Source: an uncultured Alistipes sp.
Lineage (GTDB): Bacteria; Bacteroidota; Bacteroidia; Bacteroidales; Rikenellaceae
Assembly: GCA_900552955.1 (NCBI GenBank)
Contig: USBO01000048.1
Coordinates: 1 to 11,230 of the forward strand
Length of the DNA stretch: 11,230 nt
Direction of reading: 5' to 3'
Part shown: positions 1 through 7,109 of the stretch, in pieces
How positions within the stretch are numbered: the stretch's first letter is position 1
How the letters are laid out: each line of letters opens with the position of its first letter
The notes under the pieces: model-generated
What the model was told of the DNA's origin: nothing
The model's database searches: none
The model's input: the letters and a program-made list of their open reading frames with translations, nothing else
Translations under genes and position numbers: made by a program

Positions 1-868
1 AGCGCAGCGACACGCGGATAAATTTGCGGTGGGCGAGGAACATGGCCGACATCTTCATCCTGCGGATCGTGAGCGGATAGTTCACGAAGCCTTCGCTGTC
101 GCCCTGCTGGAAACGGTAACGGCGCATCTCGGCCTCGGTGAGCGACATGTAGGCCACCGTGCCGTCCTGAATGACGTTCATCTTACGGTGGATCGCATAG
201 CCGAACAGACGGGCGCGATCCTCCGTATAGCCGTTGTAGACGTTGTTGTGGATGGCCGGAACGTCGAGCCCCTTCTCGACCAGCACCGCCAGAGCGCGGT
301 AGAGCGCCGGCGTGAGCGACGAGAAGGCGAAGTTGCCCGTGTCGGTCATCATGCCCACGTAGAGCGACTCGGCCATGCGGCGCGTGATGACCTCCGTGCC
401 GCAGAGCCGTTCGATGATGCAGTACAGCAGGAAACAGGTGCTCGACGCCTCGGGATAGGAGAATTGCAGGTCGAAGCCCTCGTCGGGCGAGAGGTGATGG
501 TCGATCAGCACGCGCTGCGCCGAACGGTTCTCGGCCAGCGCCTCGCCGAGCCCCTCGAGGCGCGACAGGGAGTTGAAGTCGAGGCAGAAGATGAGGTCCG
601 CCGCGCGGATGGCTTCGAGCCCGCGTTCGGAGGCCGTGCGGAAGATCACCAACTCGCGGATGTCGGGCATCCAGTCGAGGAAGTAGGGGTATTTGTTGGG
701 GACGATCATCGTCACCTCGTGCCCCATCGCCGCGAGCACCTCGCGCCACGCCGTGGAGGCCCCCACGGCATCGCCGTCGGGGTTGGTGTGGGCCACGACC
801 ACCACCTTGCGGCGGGGGACGGCGAGCAGCGCGCGGAGCGCCTCGATCTTTGCACTGTCGATCTTCAT
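1..868 (-). CDS. nrnA: DHH-family phosphoesterase, NrnA-like oligoribonuclease / pAp phosphatase (3' end outside window)
   Basis: Enzymes of this family are cytoplasmic, metal-dependent phosphoesterases that degrade very short RNA oligonucleotides and dephosphorylate 3'-phosphoadenosine 5'-phosphate. The 289 residues in the window show the DHH core in order: AHTNPDGDA at 26-34 (H27, D31, D33), LDFN with D97, the signature DHH at 123-125, and MTDTGNF at 174-180 (D176). These are the expected metal ligands. The DHHA1 substrate domain begins after about residue 200, and the frame runs off the window at IRVSLR, just before where the family's glycine-rich GGGH motif should lie. Family members are usually about 320-340 residues, so only the tail is missing. 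The start MKIDSAKIEA is the only good ATG. It lies 33 bases after the nth stop and directly behind a TATCTTTG element, so it may be transcribed both with nth and on its own. The family is certain; the exact substrate preference is inferred. Confidence 0.93.
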   Translation of the reverse strand, partial: MKIDSAKIEALRALLAVPRRKVVVVAHTNPDGDAVGASTAWREVLAAMGHEVTMIVPNKYPYFLDWMPDIRELVIFRTASERGLEAIRAADLIFCLDFNSLSRLEGLGEALAENRSAQRVLIDHHLSPDEGFDLQFSYPEASSTCFLLYCIIERLCGTEVITRRMAESLYVGMMTDTGNFAFSSLTPALYRALAVLVEKGLDVPAIHNNVYNGYTEDRARLFGYAIHRKMNVIQDGTVAYMSLTEAEMRRYRFQQGDSEGFVNYPLTIRRMKMSAMFLAHRKFIRVSLR

Positions 869-873
869 CGCAC

Positions 874-881
874 CAAAGATA
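874..881 (-). promoter_or_regulatory. Possible -7 element of a promoter for nrnA
   Basis: On the minus strand this reads TATCTTTG, a full match to the Bacteroidota -7 consensus TAnnTTTG. It lies in the 33-base gap between nth and nrnA and ends only 5 bases before the nrnA ATG. Centring the element at -7 puts the transcript start 2-3 bases before the ATG, so the message would be almost leaderless. The -33 position at a 20-base spacer reads GTAG, matching TTTG at two of four bases. The promoter is therefore tentative. Confidence 0.4.
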
Positions 882-901
882 GCAAAAGGTTCGGAATTTT
901 C

Positions 902-1552
902 CTACTTATCCGCGATTTTCCGTGCAGCGAAGGTCTTGCACCACGGCGCGATCCCGCAGCTCGCGCACTTCGGCGCCCGCGCCGTGCAGACGTAGCGGCC
1001 GTGGAGAATCAGCCAGTGATGGGCCACGGGCAGCAGGTGCGAGGGGATGTTCTTCTCGAGCTGCAACTCGGTCTGGAGCGGAGTTTTGGCGCCGCGCGTG
1101 AGGCCGATGCGGGCCGAGACGCGGAAGACGTGCGTGTCGACAGGCATCACCTCCTTGCCCCAGATGACCGCTCCCACGACGTTGGCCGTCTTGCGGCCCA
1201 CGCCGGGAAGCCGCTGCAGCGCATCGAGGTCCGACGGCACCGCACCGCCGAACTCCGCGCAGAGCATCCGCGCCATGGCCGCCAGATTCTTCGCCTTGTT
1301 GTTGGGGTAGGAGATGCTTTTGATATAGGCGTAAATCTCCTCGGCCGTGGCCTGCGCCATCGCCTCGGGGGTGGGATAAGCCTCGAAGAGCGCCGGCGTG
1401 GTCATGTTGACCCGCTTGTCGGTGCACTGCGCCGACAGGATCACCGCGACGAGCAGTTCGTAGGGGCTTTTGTAGCGCAACTCGCTCTCGGCCACGGGCA
1501 TATTGGCCCCGAACCAGCCGATCACGCCCTCATAGCGTTCCTTCAGTGTCAT
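902..1552 (-). CDS. nth: Endonuclease III (DNA glycosylase/AP lyase)
   Basis: Base-excision-repair enzyme that removes oxidised pyrimidines from DNA and cleaves the abasic site through a Schiff-base intermediate. The 216-residue product has the expected family length. The helix-hairpin-helix LPGVGRKTA is at 115-123 with the catalytic lysine K121, followed by VDTHVFR at 138-144 with the catalytic aspartate D139. The C terminus has four cysteines at 189, 196, 199 and 205, spaced Cx6Cx2Cx5C, which is the [4Fe-4S] cluster pattern of Nth. I chose the ATG at 1552 (MTLKERYEGV). An upstream in-frame ATG at 1624 would add 24 residues lying within the end of the glycosyltransferase gene and unlike the family N terminus. 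The start is 4 bases after the glycosyltransferase stop, so translation is probably coupled. The short upstream sequence is A-rich (CATAAAACT) with no Shine-Dalgarno site. Confidence 0.96.
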   Translation of the reverse strand: MTLKERYEGVIGWFGANMPVAESELRYKSPYELLVAVILSAQCTDKRVNMTTPALFEAYPTPEAMAQATAEEIYAYIKSISYPNNKAKNLAAMARMLCAEFGGAVPSDLDALQRLPGVGRKTANVVGAVIWGKEVMPVDTHVFRVSARIGLTRGAKTPLQTELQLEKNIPSHLLPVAHHWLILHGRYVCTARAPKCASCGIAPWCKTFAARKIADK

Positions 1553-1556
1553 AGTT

Positions 1557-2501
1557 TTATGGTTTGGGCCGCCGTCGCAGCCATTTCTTCGCCAACAGAC
1601 CGTATCCCGCCGCATCCAAAGCAAGAGACGGATGACGCATCACGTCGCGGCGCCAGCGCGCGAGGTACTCGGCCGTCGTGCCGTCGCGCGACAGCACCCA
1701 CAGCGCCACGCGCATGCGCCGCCGCTCCAACGCCCGCGCATGACGCCCCGTACCGTAACGGGCGTCGAACCACAGCGCGATGTCGCACAGCGAGTCGCAG
1801 AAGGCGATCCGGCGGCGATAGGCGCCGCTTTGGCTGACGCTCTCAGGCAGCATGCGGTGGACGGCCGTCACCTCCTCCGAGGCGCGGATGCGGCTGCACG
1901 CCGCGAACCAGATCCACATCGGTGCGTCGTCGGTCAGCCACTCGGGGTGCTCCTCGGGCCGCACCTCGGCATAGTAGCGCAGGATCAGGTCGCGCCGCGC
2001 GACGGCCGTGCAGTTTTCGACCGTGTTGTCGAACAGCAGCCGGTCGAAGTCGCAGCGAAGCTCGCCGGCGGGATAGCGCCGCCGTTCGCCCGTGGCTTCG
2101 AACCGCCGCTCGGAGCGGGTGCAGCTCACTCCGCAGGCGGGGTCGGCCTCCAGCGCCTCGACCTGCCGCTGCAGCTTGAGCGGGTCGCACCACCAGTCGT
2201 CGCCGTCGCACAGCGCCACGTAACGGCCCCGGCACGCCTCGATCGTGCGGCGGTAGTTGGCCCGCATCCCCACGTTGACCGGCCCCGTCACCAGCCGGAT
2301 GCGGTCGGGATAACGCGCAGCGTAGTCGCGGCAGATCGCGCCCGTGGCGTCGGTGCTGCAATCGTCGCTCAGCACCAGCTCCACGCCGAACGTCGTCCGC
2401 TGCGCCAGCACCCCTTCGATCGCGCGGGCGATGTAGGGCGCATGGTTGTAGGCGGTCATGCAGACCGAGACCAGCGGTGCGGATGAGGTGTCTGGCGACA
2501 T
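1557..2501 (-). CDS. Family 2 (GT-A fold) glycosyltransferase
   Basis: Inverting sugar transferase of the GT2 superfamily, 314 residues. The nucleotide-binding start VSVCMTAYNH is at 11-20, followed by DDCSTD at 46-51. The metal-binding DxD site is in DGDDWW at 99-104 (D99, D101). A TDD at 190-192 is a candidate for the catalytic-base region. The C-terminal 90 residues are rich in arginine and tryptophan and end in a basic tail (KKWLRRRPKP). No clear membrane-spanning segment is visible, so the enzyme is probably cytoplasmic or loosely membrane-associated. GT2 enzymes with this type of core usually build capsule, O-antigen or protein-linked glycans, but neither donor nor acceptor can be read from the sequence. 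It starts 6 bases after the pcrA stop and ends 4 bases before nth, so it is embedded in a DNA-repair operon. No other polysaccharide gene is near. The AAGG one base before its ATG is too close to act as a normal ribosome-binding site. Confidence 0.9.
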   Translation of the reverse strand: MSPDTSSAPLVSVCMTAYNHAPYIARAIEGVLAQRTTFGVELVLSDDCSTDATGAICRDYAARYPDRIRLVTGPVNVGMRANYRRTIEACRGRYVALCDGDDWWCDPLKLQRQVEALEADPACGVSCTRSERRFEATGERRRYPAGELRCDFDRLLFDNTVENCTAVARRDLILRYYAEVRPEEHPEWLTDDAPMWIWFAACSRIRASEEVTAVHRMLPESVSQSGAYRRRIAFCDSLCDIALWFDARYGTGRHARALERRRMRVALWVLSRDGTTAEYLARWRRDVMRHPSLALDAAGYGLLAKKWLRRRPKP

Positions 2502-2507
2502 ACCTTA

Positions 2508-5015
2508 TTATAGTTTAGTCAGTTTGGCGAATTTGGCCAGCAGCGTCTTCTCGCCGTACTCCTCGAACGCGACCACCAGCTTGTGGTCGGCCGCCAGCGT
2601 CTCGATGCGCACGATCGCGCCCTGTCCGAACTTAGGATGCGCGACCCGATCGCCCACGGCATAGCCCGATGCCGCGGCGCTGCCTGCGGCAGGAGCCGCA
2701 CCGGCTCCCAGCCGCCGCAGATTCTCCGGCGCCGGAGTGTGTTGCAACACGGGGCGCCGCACGGCAGGATTCGCATCGCCCGAACGCCCGAACGACGGGC
2801 CGCCGGACTGCGGCCGCGCAGCGCCGAAACGGTCGCCGGAGGAATTGCCGGAGGGATTGCCGCCCCGTCCTCCGAAAGCAGGCTTGCCGCTGCCGAAGGC
2901 AGGTTTGCCGCCGCCCGCCCGCTGCTGGTAGCGCACGTCGAACCGGCGGCGCAGCTCCTCGAGCGCCGTGCGGCCGCCGGCTGCGGCCTCCTCGCGCACG
3001 GGCTTCGCCTCAGCGCCGACCGCCCCCTCGAGGTAGACGGGGTCGATCTCGCGCAGAAAGCAGCTCGGACGCGAAAACTCCATGTTGCCCCACTTGAACC
3101 GCATCTCGGCATAGGAGAGCACGGCGCTGCATTTGGCGCGCGTGAGGGCCACGTAGAACAGCCGCCTCTCCTCCTCGAAGCCCTCGGGCGACTCGGCGGC
3201 GCGCTGCGACGGGAAGAGGTTCTCCTCCATTCCCACTATATAAACATATTTGAACTCCAACCCCTTGGCCGAGTGGACGGTCATGAGCGTCACCTTGTCG
3301 TCGTCGCCCGTCTCCTCCCGCTTGTCCATGTCGGTGGTGAGCGTCACGCTCTGCAGCCACTCCTCGACGGTGGCCTCCGAGAGCTCCTCGCCGCCGCGGA
3401 TCTCGGCGTCGCGCTGCTCCTTGAAGAGCTGCATGGAGTTGAGCAGCTCCTCGATATTGTCGAGCGCCGAAGTCGCCTCGGGCGTATTCTCCCGGCGGAA
3501 GAACGCCAGCATGCCCGAACGCGACGCCACCTCCAGACCGAAGTCGTAGAGCCCCTTCTGCGAACGTTGGAGCGACAGCCCGCGGATGAGCTCCACGAAC
3601 TCGGCGACCTTGCGCGCGACGGTGCGCTGCACGGGATCGGCCGCCGGCTCGGCCGTCAGGGCGTCGACCGCCTCCCACATCGACACGCCCCGCTCGCCCG
3701 CCAGCTGGGCGATCCGCAGCACGGTGGTATCGCCGATGCCGCGCGCCGGATAGTTGACGATGCGCCGGAAAGCCTCGTCGTCGCGCGGGTTGACCACCAG
3801 CCGGATGTAGGCCAGCAGGTCCTTGATCTCCTTGCGGTCGAAGAACGACGCCCCCTTGTAGATGCGGTAGGGAATGCCGCGGCGGCGCAGCGACTCCTCG
3901 AGTGCCTGCGACTGGTTGTTGGTGCGGTAGAGGATCGCCGCCTCGTTCCACGCATCGCCCGACGCGCGCACCTTGTCGCGCAGGTCGTGCACGACCAGCT
4001 CGGCCTCCTCGCGGTCGGTGTAGGCCTTCAGCACGCGGATCTTCTCCCCCTCGTCGCCCTCCGAGAAGCACTTCTTCTCCATGCGGCGCGCGTTGTGGAC
4101 GATCACCGAGTTGGCCGCCTCGACGATCGTGCGCGTCGAGCGGTAGTTCTGCTCCAGCTTGAAGACCTTCGCCGCGGGGTAGTCGCGCTGGAAGGTGAGG
4201 ATGTTCTCGATCTTGGCACCGCGGAACGAGTAGATCGACTGCGCGTCGTCGCCCACGACGCATACCCTGCCGTGATCGGGCTCCTGCGACAGGCGGCGGA
4301 CGATGATGTACTGCGCGTAGTTGGTGTCCTGATACTCGTCGACCAGAATGTACCGGAACTGCTTCTGATAGCGCTCCAGCACGTCGGGGCAGTCGCGCAG
4401 CAGGATGTTGGTCTGCAACAGCAGGTCGTCGAAATCCATCGCGCCGTTGTGCTTGCAGCGCTGGCAGTAGAGGTTGTAGATGTTGCCGAACTCGGGAATC
4501 TGCGCCCGCCGGTCCTCGGTGGCGTGCGTCGCGTTGGCCAGATAGGCGCCCGGGGTGACCAGCGCGTTCTTGGCCACCGAGATGCGCGAGGCGATCACGT
4601 TGGGCTTGTACTTGTCGTCGGGGAGGTTGAGCTCCTTGACGATGGTCTTGATGAGGTTCTTGGCGTCCGACGCATCGTAGATGGTGAAGTTCGCCGGAAA
4701 ACCGATCCGCTCGGCGTCGGCGCGCAGGATGCGGGCGAAGATCGAGTGGAAGGTGCCCATGAAGATATGGCGGCTCCGCCCGTCGGGGAGCATCTGCCGG
4801 ATGCGTTCGCGCATCTGTTCGGCGGCCTTGTTGGTGAACGTCAGCGCAAGGATGTGCGCGGGGTCGACGCCCTGCTCGATCATGTAGGCGATGCGCGAGG
4901 TGAGCACGCGCGTCTTGCCCGAGCCGGCGCCGGCGATGATGAGCGACGCCGCGTCGTAGGCCTCCACGGCGGCGCGCTGGGCGGGGTTGAGCCCCTGCAA
5001 TATCGGTGATTCCAT
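2508..5015 (-). CDS. pcrA: Superfamily 1 DNA helicase, PcrA/UvrD type
   Basis: ATP-driven 3'-5' DNA helicase used in nucleotide-excision repair, rolling-circle replication and clearing of RNA polymerase or recombinase from DNA. The 835 residues show all SF1A motifs: Q motif LNPAQ at 9-13, Walker A AGAGSGKT at 28-35, motif II DEYQD at 226-230, motif III VVGDDAQSIYSFRG at 253-266, motif IV LEQNYRST at 287-294, motif V VHSAKGLEF at 580-588 and motif VI YVALTRAK at 621-628. Residues 784-835 (YAVGDRVAHPKFGQG and on) form the small C-terminal Tudor-like domain typical of PcrA, which binds RNA polymerase in studied homologues. Between core and tail, about residues 695-780 form a low-complexity Gly/Ser/Pro/Ala linker with four Phe-Gly pairs. 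The protein is somewhat longer than the roughly 720-740 residues of common PcrA proteins, mostly because of this linker. Start MESPILQGLN fits the family and lies about 20 bases after a predicted transcript start. First gene of the left operon. PcrA versus UvrD naming is a convention here. Confidence 0.95.
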   Translation of the reverse strand: MESPILQGLNPAQRAAVEAYDAASLIIAGAGSGKTRVLTSRIAYMIEQGVDPAHILALTFTNKAAEQMRERIRQMLPDGRSRHIFMGTFHSIFARILRADAERIGFPANFTIYDASDAKNLIKTIVKELNLPDDKYKPNVIASRISVAKNALVTPGAYLANATHATEDRRAQIPEFGNIYNLYCQRCKHNGAMDFDDLLLQTNILLRDCPDVLERYQKQFRYILVDEYQDTNYAQYIIVRRLSQEPDHGRVCVVGDDAQSIYSFRGAKIENILTFQRDYPAAKVFKLEQNYRSTRTIVEAANSVIVHNARRMEKKCFSEGDEGEKIRVLKAYTDREEAELVVHDLRDKVRASGDAWNEAAILYRTNNQSQALEESLRRRGIPYRIYKGASFFDRKEIKDLLAYIRLVVNPRDDEAFRRIVNYPARGIGDTTVLRIAQLAGERGVSMWEAVDALTAEPAADPVQRTVARKVAEFVELIRGLSLQRSQKGLYDFGLEVASRSGMLAFFRRENTPEATSALDNIEELLNSMQLFKEQRDAEIRGGEELSEATVEEWLQSVTLTTDMDKREETGDDDKVTLMTVHSAKGLEFKYVYIVGMEENLFPSQRAAESPEGFEEERRLFYVALTRAKCSAVLSYAEMRFKWGNMEFSRPSCFLREIDPVYLEGAVGAEAKPVREEAAAGGRTALEELRRRFDVRYQQRAGGGKPAFGSGKPAFGGRGGNPSGNSSGDRFGAARPQSGGPSFGRSGDANPAVRRPVLQHTPAPENLRRLGAGAAPAAGSAAASGYAVGDRVAHPKFGQGAIVRIETLAADHKLVVAFEEYGEKTLLAKFAKLTKL
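2865..2906 (-). repeat. Imperfect 21-base tandem duplication in the pcrA linker
   Basis: Two adjacent 21-base units in the pcrA reading frame encode KPAFGSG (residues 704-710) and KPAFGGR (711-717). Compared over 2872-2892 and 2893-2913, the units differ at 3 of 21 bases. The unit length is a multiple of three, so gain or loss of a copy would keep the frame. This looks like local slippage inside a disordered linker. Confidence 0.75.
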
Positions 5016-5037
5016 CTGTTTCGTACTTGTCGGACGA

Positions 5038-5045
5038 CAAAGTTA
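5038..5045 (-). promoter_or_regulatory. -7 element of the pcrA operon promoter
   Basis: The minus strand reads TAACTTTG, a full match to the Bacteroidota TAnnTTTG element, in the 85-base gap between the DUF6064 gene and pcrA. Centring it at -7 predicts a transcript start near 5034-5035 and a leader of about 20 bases. The -33 site at a 20-base spacer reads ATAG and fits TTTG at only two of four bases. The short palindrome CGAATTTTTCG at 5046-5056 lies in the spacer. Confidence 0.55.
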
Positions 5046-5100
5046 CGAATTTTTCGCAATCCCGCCTATCGATTCCCGAAGAAGCGGGGCGGCAATCCGG

Positions 5101-5829
5101 TCAGACGTAGAGCCGAATCTGATGCAGCAGCGTGGCGGTGAAGAAAAGGCCGATGACGATGCAAAGCAGGATCAACAGCCCGTTGAGCATCCGCGCGTCG
5201 GGTTTGGTGCGCAGTTCCCGGTTCTTGGCGATGTATTCGCGGAAAAAGAGGTAGAGCGCCGGCACGGTCGAGGCGGCCAGCAGGAAGTCTTCGGGAATGC
5301 CGAAGAAGTAGACCTTCGCCAGCCCTATCAGCGCCCAGTGGCAGAGGAACAGCACCAGAAAGATATTGATGCGGTTCGTGAAGGCCAGCATCAGGCCGAT
5401 GGTGAAGACCGCCACCGAGCAGGGCATAACGGGCATGGTCATCATCGGGAACGACAGGCCCCGCGCCAGCGAAAAGAGCGGATAGGCCAGCGGCATGAGG
5501 TAGAGCAGCAGGGCGAAGACGCGGGGGCGCTCCGTGCGCTCGAAGCGCGTGAAATCGGCATAGAGGTCGTAGAGCCAGATCACAGCCATGATCCCCCAGA
5601 AAAGGGCCAGTACGTTGCTGTAGCTGCGCTGGCCGCACCAGACGAGGTAGTAGACCACGGCGATCCATGCGTTGAGACCTGCCAGAAAGAGTTTCATGGC
5701 CCGTTTGACCCGCTGCGTCGGGCGGAGGTAAAGCAGGACGGTGAGCGCTGCCGCTGCTGCCACGATCGCGATCTGCCACGGCCAAGTGGCGGCATTGTAG
5801 CGGGCGATGGTATTCCAGAAAATATCCAT
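5101..5829 (-). CDS. DUF6064-type polytopic membrane protein
   Basis: A 242-residue inner-membrane protein of unknown function. About eight hydrophobic segments can be drawn, roughly at 17-36, 45-66, 72-90, 104-123, 133-150, 153-175, 181-198 and 213-236, with short polar loops and a soluble stretch at about 199-212. From memory of the family, I match it to DUF6064 by the N-terminal RYNAATWPWQ (10-19), the central PCSVAVFTIGLML (136-148), and FGIPEDFLL (176-184), which resembles the GVPED segment of that family. No catalytic motif or known transport signature is visible. It starts 5 bases after the stop of the YjjB-like exporter half and so looks like the third gene of that operon, suggesting a link to the exporter that is not shown by the sequence itself. 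The protein is strongly hydrophobic throughout and has no cleavable signal peptide. Family assignment is probable; function is unknown. Confidence 0.8.
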   Translation of the reverse strand: MDIFWNTIARYNAATWPWQIAIVAAAAALTVLLYLRPTQRVKRAMKLFLAGLNAWIAVVYYLVWCGQRSYSNVLALFWGIMAVIWLYDLYADFTRFERTERPRVFALLLYLMPLAYPLFSLARGLSFPMMTMPVMPCSVAVFTIGLMLAFTNRINIFLVLFLCHWALIGLAKVYFFGIPEDFLLAASTVPALYLFFREYIAKNRELRTKPDARMLNGLLILLCIVIGLFFTATLLHQIRLYV

Positions 5830-5834
5830 AACGA

Positions 5835-6338
5835 TCAGACTTTACGGGGGCTGCGGCGCCGCGTGAGCGAGAAGGCGCGGCGGCGGAAGAGGAAGATCGG
5901 CACCGTCGAACCGACGGCCAGCATGAAGACCACGCTGACGCTGACGGTCGCATTGAGCAGGAACGCATCCATATACTTCCGCGCCGCATCGCTTTCGGCG
6001 ATGTGCTGCATGAGCATGATGAGGGCGAAGACCGTCTTGTAGGCGTAGATGCCCGGCACCATCGGCAGCAGCGCCGGAATCGAAAGGACGGTAGTCGGAC
6101 AATAGATCCGGCCGCCGAGCCAGAGGCTTCCCAGTCCGATGAGCAGCGAGGCGCAGAGCGTCGCCGCGGCGATGTCGAACCCCGCACAGGTCATCAGACA
6201 GAAACGCAGGGCGTGACCTGCGGCGGCCAGCAGGGCGATCGACGGAAAGGCCCGCAGGGGCGGGTCGGAGACGGCCCCGAACCCGATCGCCGCGACAGCC
6301 GCGAAAAATCCGTCGATGAACATATCCGCAGCGATCAT
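5835..6338 (-). CDS. ThrE/YjjB-like small subunit of a threonine/serine exporter-type transporter
   Basis: This 167-residue membrane protein corresponds to the second half of ThrE (ThrE_2/DUF3815 domain), like E. coli YjjB (about 157 residues). It has about five hydrophobic segments (near 8-24, 32-52, 55-75, 84-112 and 127-150). The conserved proline/glycine element PALLPMVPGIYAYK is at 88-101. The tail is very basic (RRRAFSLTRRRSPRKV, 152-167), which by the positive-inside rule puts the C terminus in the cytoplasm. The ATG overlaps the TGA of the upstream half-gene as ATGA, and an AAGGGAAG run 7 bases before the ATG could act as a ribosome-binding site. This fits equal production of two subunits. 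Relatives export threonine and serine (Corynebacterium ThrE) or have been linked to succinate export (E. coli YjjPB), so the substrate here is open. The same frame stays open far upstream, but only this part looks like protein. Confidence 0.88.
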   Translation of the reverse strand: MIAADMFIDGFFAAVAAIGFGAVSDPPLRAFPSIALLAAAGHALRFCLMTCAGFDIAAATLCASLLIGLGSLWLGGRIYCPTTVLSIPALLPMVPGIYAYKTVFALIMLMQHIAESDAARKYMDAFLLNATVSVSVVFMLAVGSTVPIFLFRRRAFSLTRRRSPRKV

Positions 6339-7102
6339 AACAGACTTCCCTTGACCATTAGCAACGTGACGGACAACCCCACGGCGATACAGAGAATCAG
6401 CAGCAAAGCGCCGATCAAACGGCTGCAGCCGATCAGCACATGCCCCTCGACGATGTCGATCACGCCGTTGATGAGCGGCACGCCCGGGACGAGGAACAGC
6501 ACGCTCGTGGCGATGGCCGTCTCGGCCGTACAATCGAAGCGCAGCGACGACGAAGCGCACAGCGATGCGACGAAGGCCGAGAGAATGATGATGATGAAGT
6601 GGTTCACGCCGGCTTTGGTCAACTGCTGTCGGGCCGAAAAACCCGCCAGCGTGGAGGTAAAGACGATCCCCACGGCCACCCAGTCGCCGCTGAAGAGTTT
6701 GCAGAACGAAGCGTTGGCCAACCCCGCGACCATGAGCACGAACATCGGGTCCATGCGCGGCTTTGCGGTCAGCTTGCGGTATTTTTCGCGGATCACATCG
6801 AGCGGCAGCCGCCGGTCGACGGCCTCCCAGCTCAGCGAGCTGAGGTCGGAGTTGCGCTCGAAGCTGATCGGCAGGTGCGGAATCTCGACCACCTGCGTCA
6901 CCACCTGCGGGTTTCCCTCCTCGCGCACGGTCAGGATCGACGTGCGCTGAAAAGTAGTCAGCCGCACGTCGACCGACTGCGAGGCCCCGATACGCCGCGC
7001 ATTGCGCACCACACGCGAGGTATGCACGCCCGACCCCAGCAGGTAGGTGGCGTATTCGCCGATAAAATCGAGCAGCTCGGTCAGCTCCGCTTGAGTTTTC
7101 AT
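6335..7102 (-). CDS. ThrE/YjjP-like large subunit of a threonine/serine exporter-type transporter
   Basis: A 255-residue protein matching the first half of ThrE (PF06738, formerly DUF1212) and nearly the same length as E. coli YjjP. Residues 1-115 form a soluble domain beginning with the family pattern around GEYATYLLGSGVHTSRV (15-31). They are followed by about five membrane segments (near 119-134, 138-157, 167-187, 193-211 and 225-250). The conserved LVPGVPLINGVIDI is at 205-218. With the overlapping YjjB-like gene it would form a split version of the ten-helix ThrE exporter in the inner membrane. First gene of the middle operon: its ATG is 7 bases behind a TAATTTTG promoter element and about 160 bases from hemW, which is read the other way. 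Substrate may be small amino acids or a dicarboxylate such as succinate; the sequence does not decide. MKTQAELTEL is the only plausible start. Confidence 0.9.
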   Translation of the reverse strand: MKTQAELTELLDFIGEYATYLLGSGVHTSRVVRNARRIGASQSVDVRLTTFQRTSILTVREEGNPQVVTQVVEIPHLPISFERNSDLSSLSWEAVDRRLPLDVIREKYRKLTAKPRMDPMFVLMVAGLANASFCKLFSGDWVAVGIVFTSTLAGFSARQQLTKAGVNHFIIIILSAFVASLCASSSLRFDCTAETAIATSVLFLVPGVPLINGVIDIVEGHVLIGCSRLIGALLLILCIAVGLSVTLLMVKGSLL

Positions 7103-7109
7103 GACGGCG

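Noticed and set aside
1553..1624. An upstream nth start adding 24 residues.
   Set aside because: The extension overlaps the end of the glycosyltransferase gene and is unlike Nth. The ATG at 1552 gives the normal length and start.
29..1837. A 602-codon plus-strand frame crossing nrnA, nth and part of the glycosyltransferase gene.
   Set aside because: It runs antisense across three recognisable genes and their borders and has no recognisable domain.
2583..5009. An 808-codon open frame antisense to pcrA.
   Set aside because: Same cause: the pcrA strand carries all helicase motifs, while this frame gives a composition-biased product without motifs.
5062..5092. A terminator after the DUF6064 gene, from CCGCC/GGCGG and CCCG/CGGG pairings.
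   Set aside because: The pairings compete for the same base, leave a large one-sided internal loop, and are not followed by a clear U-run on the minus strand.
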